10,071 nt of DNA from Pseudomonadota bacterium (GTDB taxonomy: Bacteria > Desulfobacterota > Anaeroferrophillalia > Anaeroferrophillales > Tharpellaceae), in NCBI GenBank assembly GCA_015486505.1, contig WFRP01000073.1, positions 1 through 10,071 of the forward strand, in the 5' to 3' direction. A program made the translations under genes and the position numbers. The notes below the pieces were generated by a model. The model searched no databases, was not told the origin of the DNA, and worked only from the letters and a program-made list of their open reading frames with translations. Positions 1 through 6,182 of the stretch are shown here, in pieces. Numbering within the stretch: position 1 is the first letter of the stretch; each line of letters begins with the position of its first letter.

Positions 1-2426
1 ATACTCACCGTGGGGTAGGCTTTGGCACAGAAGTTAACTTTGGTGTCGGTAACCCAGGCCTGACGGACACGATGGGTCGCGACGGCAAGGGTAAAGTTTT
101 TGAAATCCGGAGAAACCGCAATCGATTTTCCCTGCCAGATTTCCTCTAATTCCTGCGTTAAATCTAAGGCCCGTTCCTCTTCGCCGACCAGCAGAAACTG
201 CCGCGGGGCGGAAACTATTTTTTCGTGGAGTCGGGCAATGCGGTTACTGAAATCCGTCAGGACCGCAGCGTCGGCGGCCAATTCGCGATAGAGCTGTTTC
301 AAGCTCTGAAAGCCGGCAAGCCCGTTTGCCCGATGCACCAAAGCCGCAACCGGGCCGCAACCGGCGGCCGCGGCCCGCATTGCCAGCGCATGGCCGGAAG
401 CGGTTAGCTGCTGTTCCTGATGGGCCAGATACTGCGCCATAATCTCACGAATATGGTCGGTTTCATCAAAACGAACCGTCTCTAAAGTTTTACGTAAAAG
501 TTCAGTTAAAGCCGGATGATTACGCCGTAAGGCCCGTCCGGAGAGGACAAAAAGGCCTTTGACCTTGCGCTTGTCCGCCACCGCGCCGCGAACCTTGTAG
601 TGCGCCCCAATCCCGCCGCTGACCTGAGCCTGCCAGGCCTGGGTCTGTCGATAATCAAGCCCGTTGCAGCCTAACTCGGTTAAGCAGGAAAAATAATAGG
701 GCATAATATCGAGCGCTTCATCATCCAGATCCGGCAGATCGAAGATTATCTGCTGATAAACCAGGCCATTGGTCCCGGCCGGGAAATAGGTCAGCGGCAA
801 TTTTGCCGCCGCGGCTTTAGCTGATGGAATCGGCAGTTTATCCGGCACATCTTCAAGGCCGACCTTCGGCAGAATTTCGGGATCGTCCTGCTTTTGCTGC
901 CGCAATTTCAAAGCCGCAGCCTGCGCAATGAGTTTTTGTTTCTGGTCGCTGTCAAGTGCCCGGAGCCGGGCTTCTAAACGGTCACGTAAGGCCTGTTCCC
1001 TTTGCGGGCCGAGATTGACATCCGGCACCATTGCCAGGCGCACCCGATGCGGATTTTCCAGCAGCAGACGACGTAAAAGTTTGCCGATGTAATCAGGTTC
1101 TTTAATCTTCAGCCGTAACCTTTCCAATACCGGATCGATATCAAGACGATCAATCACCAAGCCTTGATGCACGACCGCCGGAAAAGCCGCCAGCAGTAAT
1201 TGCAGGCCGTAAGGATAACCATCACCGCCGATCGCCCGGCGCTGCAGTTCCAATTGATGCAGAACCGCTTCAATCTGAGCCAGGGGCAAACCGTCCCGCG
1301 CTACGCGTTCGAGAGTACCGAGAATCAGCGCTTCGATTTCGGCGGCGGAATCAGCCAGACAACCCTCAAGCCCGCAGCAGAAAACCAATTCCTTATGGTC
1401 ATCATCAAGGCCGCAAAGCGGTGACGGCGCCCGGCCCAAATCCGTGGTTTCCAGAACATCGAGCAACGGTGATGAGCTGTTATCCAGCAGCACCGCCGCC
1501 AAAAGATGGGCTTCAATCAAACTTTCTAATGAGTCATCGACATCCAAAAGCCAGGCCATTATCAGATGGGTTCTCTTATCCGCGGTTGCGTTCTCCGGCC
1601 GGGCTTCAGCCGGATATTTTTCCCAGACCGCCACCGGCGCTTTCAGCCGCTGCTCCGCGGCCACTAAAAAGGGCGCCGCCGGTTCTTTCTCAAATTCCGC
1701 TAAAGCCCGTTTTTCAAAAACTTCCTGGAGTTCGGCGGCCGGCAGATCGCCGTAGGTCAGAAAAAAAGCGTTACTGGGATGATAGTTACGGCGGTGAAAC
1801 TCTTTTAATCTGGCATAGGTCAGCGACGGAATAATCTCAGGGTCGCCGCCGCTGTTGCAACGATAGGTGGTGCTCGGAAAAAGATGACGGGCCAGCCCCT
1901 GCCAGAGGAAACTGGTCGGGTTCGACATCGCCCCCTGCATTTCGTTATAAACCACCCCTTTTATAGTCAAAGGTGAATTATCATCCGCCGGGTCGGCAAA
2001 TTCGAGCCGGTGGCCCTCCTGGGCAAAATCAAGCTCATCCAGGCGCGGGAAAAAGACCGCATCAAGATAGACATCGAGCAGGTTGAAGAAATCTTTGCGA
2101 TTCTGACTGGCGAACGGATAAGCGGTCCAGTCACTGCTGGTAAAAGCGTTCATAAAAGTATTCAATGAACGCCGCAGCATCATAAAAAAAGGATCGCGCA
2201 CCGGGAACCTGCGGCTGCCGCAAAGGGTGGTATGCTCTAAAATATGGGCGACCCCGGTCGAATCGGTCGGCGCTGTCCGCAAACCGACCATAAAAACATT
2301 CTCCGGGTTATCACATTGCAGGTGATAGTGCTCGGCGCCGGTCACTTTATGAACAAAAGAGTGCAGCGTCAGATTTAACGCGGCAACCTGATGCTCATCC
2401 CGTTTTATGAAAGTCGGATAGCTCAT
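1..2426 (-). CDS. PreP-type M16C zinc metallopeptidase (insulinase superfamily), C-terminus outside window
   Basis: This is an open frame of 808 codons with no stop before the window edge; family members are about 970-1000 residues, so roughly the last 160-190 are missing. The inverted zinc motif HILEH is at residues 61-65 (two His ligands and the catalytic Glu). The third ligand is probably E162 in the VYNEMQGAM stretch. The early segment after the motif (TLCGS, PVRDPF, LNTFMNAFTSSDW) is typical of presequence protease PreP/Cym1. The M16C-associated linker domain follows at about residues 350-620 (for example IGGDGYPYGLQLLL). The visible end reads KVNFCAKAYPTVS, the start of the last M16 domain. 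The family degrades short unfolded peptides inside a closed chamber. No signal peptide is seen, so it is probably cytoplasmic. The ATG shares the bases ATGA with the stop of the thioredoxin gene and has no well-spaced Shine-Dalgarno site, so translational coupling is likely. Family assignment is firm; the natural substrate is unknown. Confidence 0.93.
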   Translation of the reverse strand, partial: MSYPTFIKRDEHQVAALNLTLHSFVHKVTGAEHYHLQCDNPENVFMVGLRTAPTDSTGVAHILEHTTLCGSRRFPVRDPFFMMLRRSLNTFMNAFTSSDWTAYPFASQNRKDFFNLLDVYLDAVFFPRLDELDFAQEGHRLEFADPADDNSPLTIKGVVYNEMQGAMSNPTSFLWQGLARHLFPSTTYRCNSGGDPEIIPSLTYARLKEFHRRNYHPSNAFFLTYGDLPAAELQEVFEKRALAEFEKEPAAPFLVAAEQRLKAPVAVWEKYPAEARPENATADKRTHLIMAWLLDVDDSLESLIEAHLLAAVLLDNSSSPLLDVLETTDLGRAPSPLCGLDDDHKELVFCCGLEGCLADSAAEIEALILGTLERVARDGLPLAQIEAVLHQLELQRRAIGGDGYPYGLQLLLAAFPAVVHQGLVIDRLDIDPVLERLRLKIKEPDYIGKLLRRLLLENPHRVRLAMVPDVNLGPQREQALRDRLEARLRALDSDQKQKLIAQAAALKLRQQKQDDPEILPKVGLEDVPDKLPIPSAKAAAAKLPLTYFPAGTNGLVYQQIIFDLPDLDDEALDIMPYYFSCLTELGCNGLDYRQTQAWQAQVSGGIGAHYKVRGAVADKRKVKGLFVLSGRALRRNHPALTELLRKTLETVRFDETDHIREIMAQYLAHQEQQLTASGHALAMRAAAAGCGPVAALVHRANGLAGFQSLKQLYRELAADAAVLTDFSNRIARLHEKIVSAPRQFLLVGEEERALDLTQELEEIWQGKSIAVSPDFKNFTLAVATHRVRQAWVTDTKVNFCAKAYPTVS

Positions 2427-3358
2427 TTCTGTTTACTCGCGGCGGCCTCTTCCTTCTGCATCCGGGCGATGAATTTCACCAGCTGCCGGCCGGTCGGAGT
2501 ATCGGGAGCGGCTTTCTGCGCCAGCTGTAAACGCTCCATCCCTTTAGCTTTGTCGCCTTTACCTTTAATCAGGATTCCTGCCTGAAACAGGTAGATGCGC
2601 TGCTGCAGGGACGGTACACTCTTCGCCTGCGGTACCAGTTTATCAAGGGCGGAGACCGCCTTATCAAAATTCTTGTCATGCTTAAGCTGTGATTCAATCG
2701 CCGTAATCTTTTTCGGCAATTCATATTTGGGCCGCAGACCGGCTTTACCATCTTTATCAAGCGCGATAATCTCATCGGCAAGGTCATCATAGGTACGCTT
2801 GCTGCCGTTGGCAACCAGCAGAGCAATCGCCTGATCAAGCTTTTTGGCTTTCGCGATTCCTGTAAGTTTATCGGCCTCTTTTTTTAGAACCTGAGCCTGT
2901 TTATAGTTTTTAATAAAACCCTGCAGATGTTCAAGATAAGCCTTAGGGCCGCCGGCTTTATAGCCGGTCCGGGCCAGTTCAACCCCTTCCGCGTCAACTA
3001 AAATAATTGAGGGATAGCCACTGATGCCGTAGGTTTTTGCCAAGGCCTGATTCTGGGCCGTAAGTTTTTCGTCAAGTTTGGTTTTCTGGGGAAAATCGAG
3101 CCGCACCAGAATGAAATCTTTCGGGGCCTTATCTTGAAACAGTTTCTGACTGAAAACCTCTTTTTCCAATTTTTTACACCAGCCGCACCAGTCGGAACCG
3201 GTGAAATCAAGCAAGAGCAATTTATGCTCTTGCGCGGCTTTGGCTTTCGCGGCGGCAAAATCGGTCTGCCAAAGATTATCGGCGGCCAGAGCCATTGTCG
3301 CGGTCAAAAAGAACATCAGGCTCACACTCAAAAGAACGATCTGTTTTCGGTTCAGCAT
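2423..3358 (-). CDS. Exported thioredoxin-fold protein with C-terminal helical repeat region
   Basis: The 311-residue product begins with a classic Sec signal peptide: MLNRK, a hydrophobic core at about residues 8-24, and a likely cut after ALAA near residue 26. A thioredoxin domain of the Thioredoxin_7/DUF255-like type follows at about 30-155. Its redox motif is CGWC at 58-61 within SDWCGWCKKLEKEVF, and its cis-proline is P116 in GYPSIIL. The rest, about 155-305, is Lys/Ala-rich and helical, resembling TPR-like tails. The likely role is thiol-disulfide exchange in the periplasm (reduction or isomerisation). No partner DsbD-like gene is in view. The start is supported by GGAG (3368-3371 on the complement) 9 bases ahead of the ATG and by the signal peptide beginning directly there. 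It is the first gene of a two-gene operon, its stop overlapping the peptidase start by 4 bases. The exact redox partner and direction cannot be told. Confidence 0.9.
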   Translation of the reverse strand: MLNRKQIVLLSVSLMFFLTATMALAADNLWQTDFAAAKAKAAQEHKLLLLDFTGSDWCGWCKKLEKEVFSQKLFQDKAPKDFILVRLDFPQKTKLDEKLTAQNQALAKTYGISGYPSIILVDAEGVELARTGYKAGGPKAYLEHLQGFIKNYKQAQVLKKEADKLTGIAKAKKLDQAIALLVANGSKRTYDDLADEIIALDKDGKAGLRPKYELPKKITAIESQLKHDKNFDKAVSALDKLVPQAKSVPSLQQRIYLFQAGILIKGKGDKAKGMERLQLAQKAAPDTPTGRQLVKFIARMQKEEAAASKQK

Positions 3359-3388
3359 TTTTTAAATCTCCATTCTCAGTTTTACTGC

Positions 3389-3417
3389 TTTAAATTTTCT
3401 GCAACTTTAATTGACAA
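3389..3417 (-). promoter_or_regulatory. Candidate sigma70-type promoter for the thioredoxin-peptidase operon
   Basis: Reading the minus strand, TTGTCA (3417-3412) is followed by a 17-base spacer and TTTAAA (3394-3389). These match the -35 consensus at 5 of 6 and the -10 at 4 of 6. A start point near 3382 would give a leader of about 24 bases containing the GGAG site. A second TTGACA box lies at 3467-3462 but has only a poor -10 partner (TAGAGC). This is pattern matching only. Confidence 0.35.
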
Positions 3418-3431
3418 TCCCGCAGTCAATT
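3409..3431. promoter_or_regulatory. Perfect 7-base inverted repeat overlapping the candidate -35 box; possible operator
   Basis: AATTGAC, nine bases, then GTCAATT form a perfect dyad. The centre-to-centre distance of the arms (16 bases) is not exactly one and a half helical turns, but it is within the range used by dimeric repressors. It covers the candidate -35 hexamer of the thioredoxin-peptidase promoter, where a bound protein would block transcription. The half-site core GTCAATTA also recurs at 3463-3470. No regulator gene is in the window to pair with it. Confidence 0.3.
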
Positions 3432-3501
3432 GGAGCCTGCTCTACTGCTTTAGACTATTTCTGTCAATTATTTTGTGTGGAAAACCGACTAAGTTAATGT
3501 A

Positions 3502-3557
3502 ATTTAATGCGGGAGTTGAAATTCACCAGCCAAAACCTCGCTGAGCAGCCCGGAAAC
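3502..3557. repeat. Degenerate remnant of a repeat unit
   Basis: TTAATGCGGGA near 3504-3514 matches the start of the G+C hairpin segment of the neighbouring repeat units. The second arm is lost: GTTGAAATTC replaces ACAGATCCCGC. It sits one unit to the left of the better preserved copies, so it is best read as a decayed unit. Between here and 3431 I see nothing further that I can name. Confidence 0.3.
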
Positions 3558-3615
3558 AACTCTTCTCATTAGGACATTTTTTGTTTTTTTAACCAAAAAA
3601 CCTGTGAGACACTAA
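3558..3615 (+). repeat. Long-palindrome repeat, copy 1 (divergent)
   Basis: This is an imperfect palindrome of the family described at 3685-3762. The inner arms are TTTTTTG (3577-3583) and CAAAAAA (3594-3600). The middle arms are TCTCA and TGAGA, where other copies have CTTA and TAAG. Thus both arms have changed together relative to the other copies. It ends in ACTAA and runs straight into a G+C hairpin at 3616. The left boundary is approximate. Confidence 0.65.
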
Positions 3616-3634
3616 TGCGGGAACAGATCCCGCA
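3616..3634. repeat. G+C-rich hairpin between repeat copies, first instance
   Basis: TGCGGGA, loop ACAGA, TCCCGCA form a perfect 7-base-pair stem. An identical 19-base hairpin is at 3763-3781, and the identity continues on both sides (ACTAA before, ACCCA after). Behind it lie weaker arms GTCGA/TCGAC (3640-3655) and CCAG/CTGG. No run of T follows on either strand, so it is not a standard intrinsic terminator. Confidence 0.75.
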
Positions 3635-3684
3635 ACCCAGTCGAGATTTTTCGACCCGCACCCAGGGGCAATCCGCTGGTCGCA

Positions 3685-3762
3685 AATAAGTACTCTTATC
3701 AGAACATTTTCTGATTATTAAATCTTGTTTTTTGGTGCAGAAAATAACCTGTAAGGCACTAA
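3685..3762 (+). repeat. Long-palindrome repeat, copy 2 (78 bp, enlarged loop)
   Basis: The unit starts AATAAGTACTCTTATCAG and ends CTGTAAGGCACTAA. The ends are imperfect inverted copies of each other. The inner arms are ATTTTCTG and CAGAAAAT, one base shorter on each side than the ATTTTCTTG/CAAGAAAAT of copy 3, so pairing is kept. The loop is about 24 bases. The outer arm AGTAC faces GCACT: this is an A-C mismatch if the plus strand is transcribed but a G-U wobble if the minus strand is. Copy starts are spaced about 123-127 bases apart across copies 1 to 3. Confidence 0.8.
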
Positions 3763-3781
3763 TGCGGGAACAGATCCCGCA
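3763..3781. repeat. G+C-rich hairpin between repeat copies, second instance
   Basis: This is identical to the hairpin at 3616-3634: stem TGCGGGA/TCCCGCA with loop ACAGA. It is followed by ACCCA and then a different short G+C segment (about 3787-3804) that joins the next palindrome. The palindrome plus this hairpin plus a variable spacer thus makes a composite unit. Confidence 0.75.
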
Positions 3782-3807
3782 ACCCAAACGGAGCCCTGCG
3801 GCCCACA

Positions 3808-3871
3808 AATAAGTGCTCTTATCAGAACATTTTCTTGTTTTAAAACAAGAAAATAACCTGTAAGGCACTAA
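3808..3871 (+). repeat. Long-palindrome repeat, copy 3 (64 bp, no loop)
   Basis: The core at 3829-3854 is a perfect 26-base palindrome with arms ATTTTCTTGTTTT and AAAACAAGAAAAT and no loop. Outside it, CTTA(T)CAG pairs with CTGTAAG and AGTGC pairs exactly with GCACT. After CACTAA the G+C hairpin of copies 1 and 2 is absent, and the sequence changes to CTGAGAAAG. This is the most symmetrical copy and the best reference for the family. Confidence 0.8.
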
Positions 3872-3885
3872 CTGAGAAAGTTGAG

Positions 3886-3942
3886 TTTTATAGTTAAAAA
3901 GAAGCGCTCGAAAAAAAACAAGAAAATAACCTGTAAGGCACT
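3886..3942 (+). repeat. Long-palindrome repeat, copy 4 (right half only)
   Basis: TTTTATAGTT, an A-rich stretch, then AACAAGAAAATAACC and TGTAAGGCACT match the loop and right arm of the copy at 9978-10064, not the loopless copy 3. The left arm is missing. The copy ends only 3 bases from the stop codon of the adenine deaminase gene, so it forms the very start of that transcript's 3' untranslated region. Confidence 0.65.
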
Positions 3943-3945
3943 GAT

Positions 3946-5667
3946 CTAATCAAGCCAGAGATCGGTTAGAGAGAATTCATCGACATCGACCAGACCCCGA
4001 TCGGTCAGTTTAAGGGAAGGAATAACCGGAAGTGCGAGAAAAGAGAGGGTCATAAACGGGTCGGCAACCGTTCCCAAGCTTAAGGCCCGGGCCTGCAGGG
4101 AGGTCAGGGCCGCAGCCGTGGTTTCCGCCTTTTCCCCACTCATAAGCCCGGCCACCGGCAGCGGCAGACGCCCCAGCACAGTACCATCATCAACCACCGC
4201 CAGACCGCCGCCCATATCTTTTACCACCTGCGCGGCGAGTAGCATATCGGCATCATTCATACCGGCAACAATCAGATTATGGGAATCGTGGGCCACAGTA
4301 CTTGCCAGGGCGCCGCGTTTGAGCCCGAAACCCTGAACAAAACCCAGACCCATCCGACCGCTGCCGTGATGACGTTCAATCACGGCCAGTTTAGCCAGAT
4401 CCCGTTCCGCATCCGCCACCGCGAAACCGTTAATGATTTTGGCGGGAAGAATGATTTTTTCAGTCACCAGCTGTCCGGCAATCAGACCGATCACCTTGAT
4501 TTCAGTGCCGTCGGCGCCCACCTGAAAGCTTTCCCGAGTAAGTTTTGCCACCGAAACCGTATTCCGGGGCAACGGTACCTGCGGCGCGGCAAAATCCACC
4601 TCGGCAAAGGGTTTACCGGCGAGAAAAACCTCGGCAATCGTAAAAGATTCCAAATCATCCAGCAACAGACAATCCGCCCGGAATCCCGGAGCAATCGCGC
4701 CGCGGCCGGCCAGGCCGAAATAGCGGGCCGTATTAATGCTTGCCATCTGCAGCGCCGTAAGCGGCGCGATACCGCCGGCAATCGCTTTACGAATTGAATA
4801 ATCGAGATGGCCTTTATGGAATAAATCATAGGCGTGCCGGTCATCAGATACCAACGAGCAGTTATGGCTGTTATGATGATTTATCAACGGCAGCAGATCT
4901 TGAAGATTATGCTCCCGCGAGCCCTCCCGCAGCATCAGGTGCATTCCGCGGCGCAGTTTTTCACGGGCTTCAGCCACGGTGGTTGCTTCATGATCACTTT
5001 TCGGCCCCGCCATAATATAAGCATTAAGATCAAGGCCGGAAAGCTGCGGCGCATGGCCGTCAATCACCCGGCCCTGATTACGGGCGGTCGCTATTTTCGC
5101 CATAGTCTGCGGTTCCCGGTTAATGACGCCGGGAAAATTCATAACTTCGGCCAGACCTAAAAGCCGTTCCGGATATTTTTGCAAAAGCCCGGTGACGGCG
5201 GCGGCATCAAGCAGCGCCCCGGCGGTTTCCATCGCGGTGGCCGGCACACAGGAAGGCACCATAAAGAAAAATGAGAGCGGCAAACCGGCGGTCGCCGCCA
5301 GCATAAATTCAACCCCGGCCACCCCCATAACATTGGCAATCTCATGCGGGTCGGCGACCACTGCCGCGGTGCCGTGGGCGGCAGCGATCCGGGCAAATTC
5401 AGCCGGCAGAATCTGACTTGATTCGATATGAATATGGCCTTCAATCAAACCGGGAACCAGAAACCGGCCGCCGCCGTCGATAACCTTTTTGGCCGGATAA
5501 TCACCAAACCCGAGAAAAACACCGGCCGCCACCGCCACATCCGCCGGATGAATCTCACCGGAGAGGACATTGACCAGCTGCACATTCTTAAACAGAAGAT
5601 CAGCTTCCATACGGCCCCGGGCCAAGTCAATAAAGCGCCCCAGATTTTCACTATTAACTGTCGTCAT
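3946..5667 (-). CDS. ade: Adenine deaminase (EC 3.5.4.2)
   Basis: This 573-residue amidohydrolase matches the full length of the Ade/AdeC family. It hydrolyses adenine to hypoxanthine and ammonia with a dinuclear metal centre. Visible motifs in order are the metal-binding PGLIEGHIHIESS (72-84, with H78 and H80), the ADPHEIANVMG block (105-115), DGHAP, GPKSDHEATT and the NTARYFGLAGRGAIAPG segment; a C-terminal Ade domain with AHDSHN and DMGGG follows. It is probably cytoplasmic. It is the last gene of the purine-salvage run and starts 13 bases after the CYTH gene. A weak AAGG site about 11 bases ahead of the ATG overlaps that gene's end. The product, hypoxanthine, is also the expected product of the phosphorylase encoded upstream. 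The stop is TAG, followed at once by the palindromic repeat array. No hypoxanthine phosphoribosyltransferase is in the window to use the product. Confidence 0.95.
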   Translation of the reverse strand: MTTVNSENLGRFIDLARGRMEADLLFKNVQLVNVLSGEIHPADVAVAAGVFLGFGDYPAKKVIDGGGRFLVPGLIEGHIHIESSQILPAEFARIAAAHGTAAVVADPHEIANVMGVAGVEFMLAATAGLPLSFFFMVPSCVPATAMETAGALLDAAAVTGLLQKYPERLLGLAEVMNFPGVINREPQTMAKIATARNQGRVIDGHAPQLSGLDLNAYIMAGPKSDHEATTVAEAREKLRRGMHLMLREGSREHNLQDLLPLINHHNSHNCSLVSDDRHAYDLFHKGHLDYSIRKAIAGGIAPLTALQMASINTARYFGLAGRGAIAPGFRADCLLLDDLESFTIAEVFLAGKPFAEVDFAAPQVPLPRNTVSVAKLTRESFQVGADGTEIKVIGLIAGQLVTEKIILPAKIINGFAVADAERDLAKLAVIERHHGSGRMGLGFVQGFGLKRGALASTVAHDSHNLIVAGMNDADMLLAAQVVKDMGGGLAVVDDGTVLGRLPLPVAGLMSGEKAETTAAALTSLQARALSLGTVADPFMTLSFLALPVIPSLKLTDRGLVDVDEFSLTDLWLD

Positions 5668-5680
5668 AATGAAATCTACC

Positions 5681-6172
5681 TTAACCTTGCAACTTTTCGC
5701 TGCTCGACCACTGACAATATGGGTAACTTATAAGATGCGAATTATAATAACGAATCTTATCGGAAACCTCGCGGCCGAGCCAGGGCGGCCGTGGAAACTG
5801 CTGTGCAAGCTCATCAAGCTCAATTTCGGCGACCACCAGACCCTGATTTGCCCCTGAAAAAACATCTATCTCCCAGATAAAACCGGAAAAATCAACTTTA
5901 TAACGAACTTTCTCAACCAGAACATCATGACAGAGATCCGCCAGCAATTCCTCAGCATCGGCTAAAGAAATCGGGTACTCATATTCACGCCGCACACAGC
6001 CGGGCTCCGCGCTTTTAATATTAAGATTGGCCGTATCGTCACTGATCCGCACCCGAATCGAACTTTTATCACTGTTACTCAAATAGCCCTGCCGCATTCT
6101 AGTCCCGCAATCAGCAGTCTCACGCCAACTGTCATCTAAGAGCAGAAATTTGCGTTCAATCTCAATTGCCAT
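5681..6172 (-). CDS. CYTH-domain protein (triphosphate tunnel metalloenzyme family)
   Basis: The 163-residue product is a single CYTH domain. The signature ExExK is at E4, E6 and K8 (EIERKFLL). Positively charged tunnel residues follow: R40 and R42 in SIRVRI, K53, R61/R62, and K88, R90, K92 in VEKVRYKVD. Acidic metal ligands are at D103 and at E116 and E118 in VVAEIELD. It ends with the usual GREV...RYYNSHL segment. The family includes inorganic triphosphatases and, more rarely, class IV adenylate cyclases; small bacterial members of this length are most often triphosphatases. Sequence alone does not choose between them. The start is firm: AGGTGA (6184-6179) lies 6 bases ahead of the ATG and overlaps the stop of the MTA deaminase gene. 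The gene sits between two deaminases with gaps of 10 and 13 bases, so it is co-transcribed with them. Its link to purine salvage is unexplained. Confidence 0.88.
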   Translation of the reverse strand: MAIEIERKFLLLDDSWRETADCGTRMRQGYLSNSDKSSIRVRISDDTANLNIKSAEPGCVRREYEYPISLADAEELLADLCHDVLVEKVRYKVDFSGFIWEIDVFSGANQGLVVAEIELDELAQQFPRPPWLGREVSDKIRYYNSHLISYPYCQWSSSEKLQG

Positions 6173-6182
6173 AATCGGTCAC

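Noticed and set aside
1421..1834. 137-residue plus-strand open frame
   Set aside because: It lies antisense inside the M16C peptidase, whose frame shows clear family motifs. The product is proline-rich with no recognisable domain.
3616..3781. Intrinsic terminators at the two G+C hairpins
   Set aside because: Neither hairpin is followed by a run of T on either strand, so they do not fit the standard form. A role in RNA ends is still possible through the array as a whole.
3569..3868. A 99-residue repetitive minus-strand open frame (two copies of a CSDKSTYL-like segment)
   Set aside because: Its repeats are simply the translated DNA repeats. It has no Shine-Dalgarno site and no recognisable domain, and the variation between units preserves base pairing, not protein sequence.
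3685..3871. Integron attC sites or insertion-sequence ends
   Set aside because: No attC core sites (GTTRRRY type), integrase or transposase gene are visible, and no clear target duplication flanks the copies.
3558..3942. CRISPR array
   Set aside because: The units are spaced about 125 bases apart, are long imperfect palindromes, vary in sequence and loop length, and one copy is kilobases away in inverted orientation. No cas genes are present.
4279..4797. 172-residue plus-strand open frame
   Set aside because: It is antisense to the adenine deaminase gene, a well-supported full-length family member. No domain or ribosome binding site supports it.
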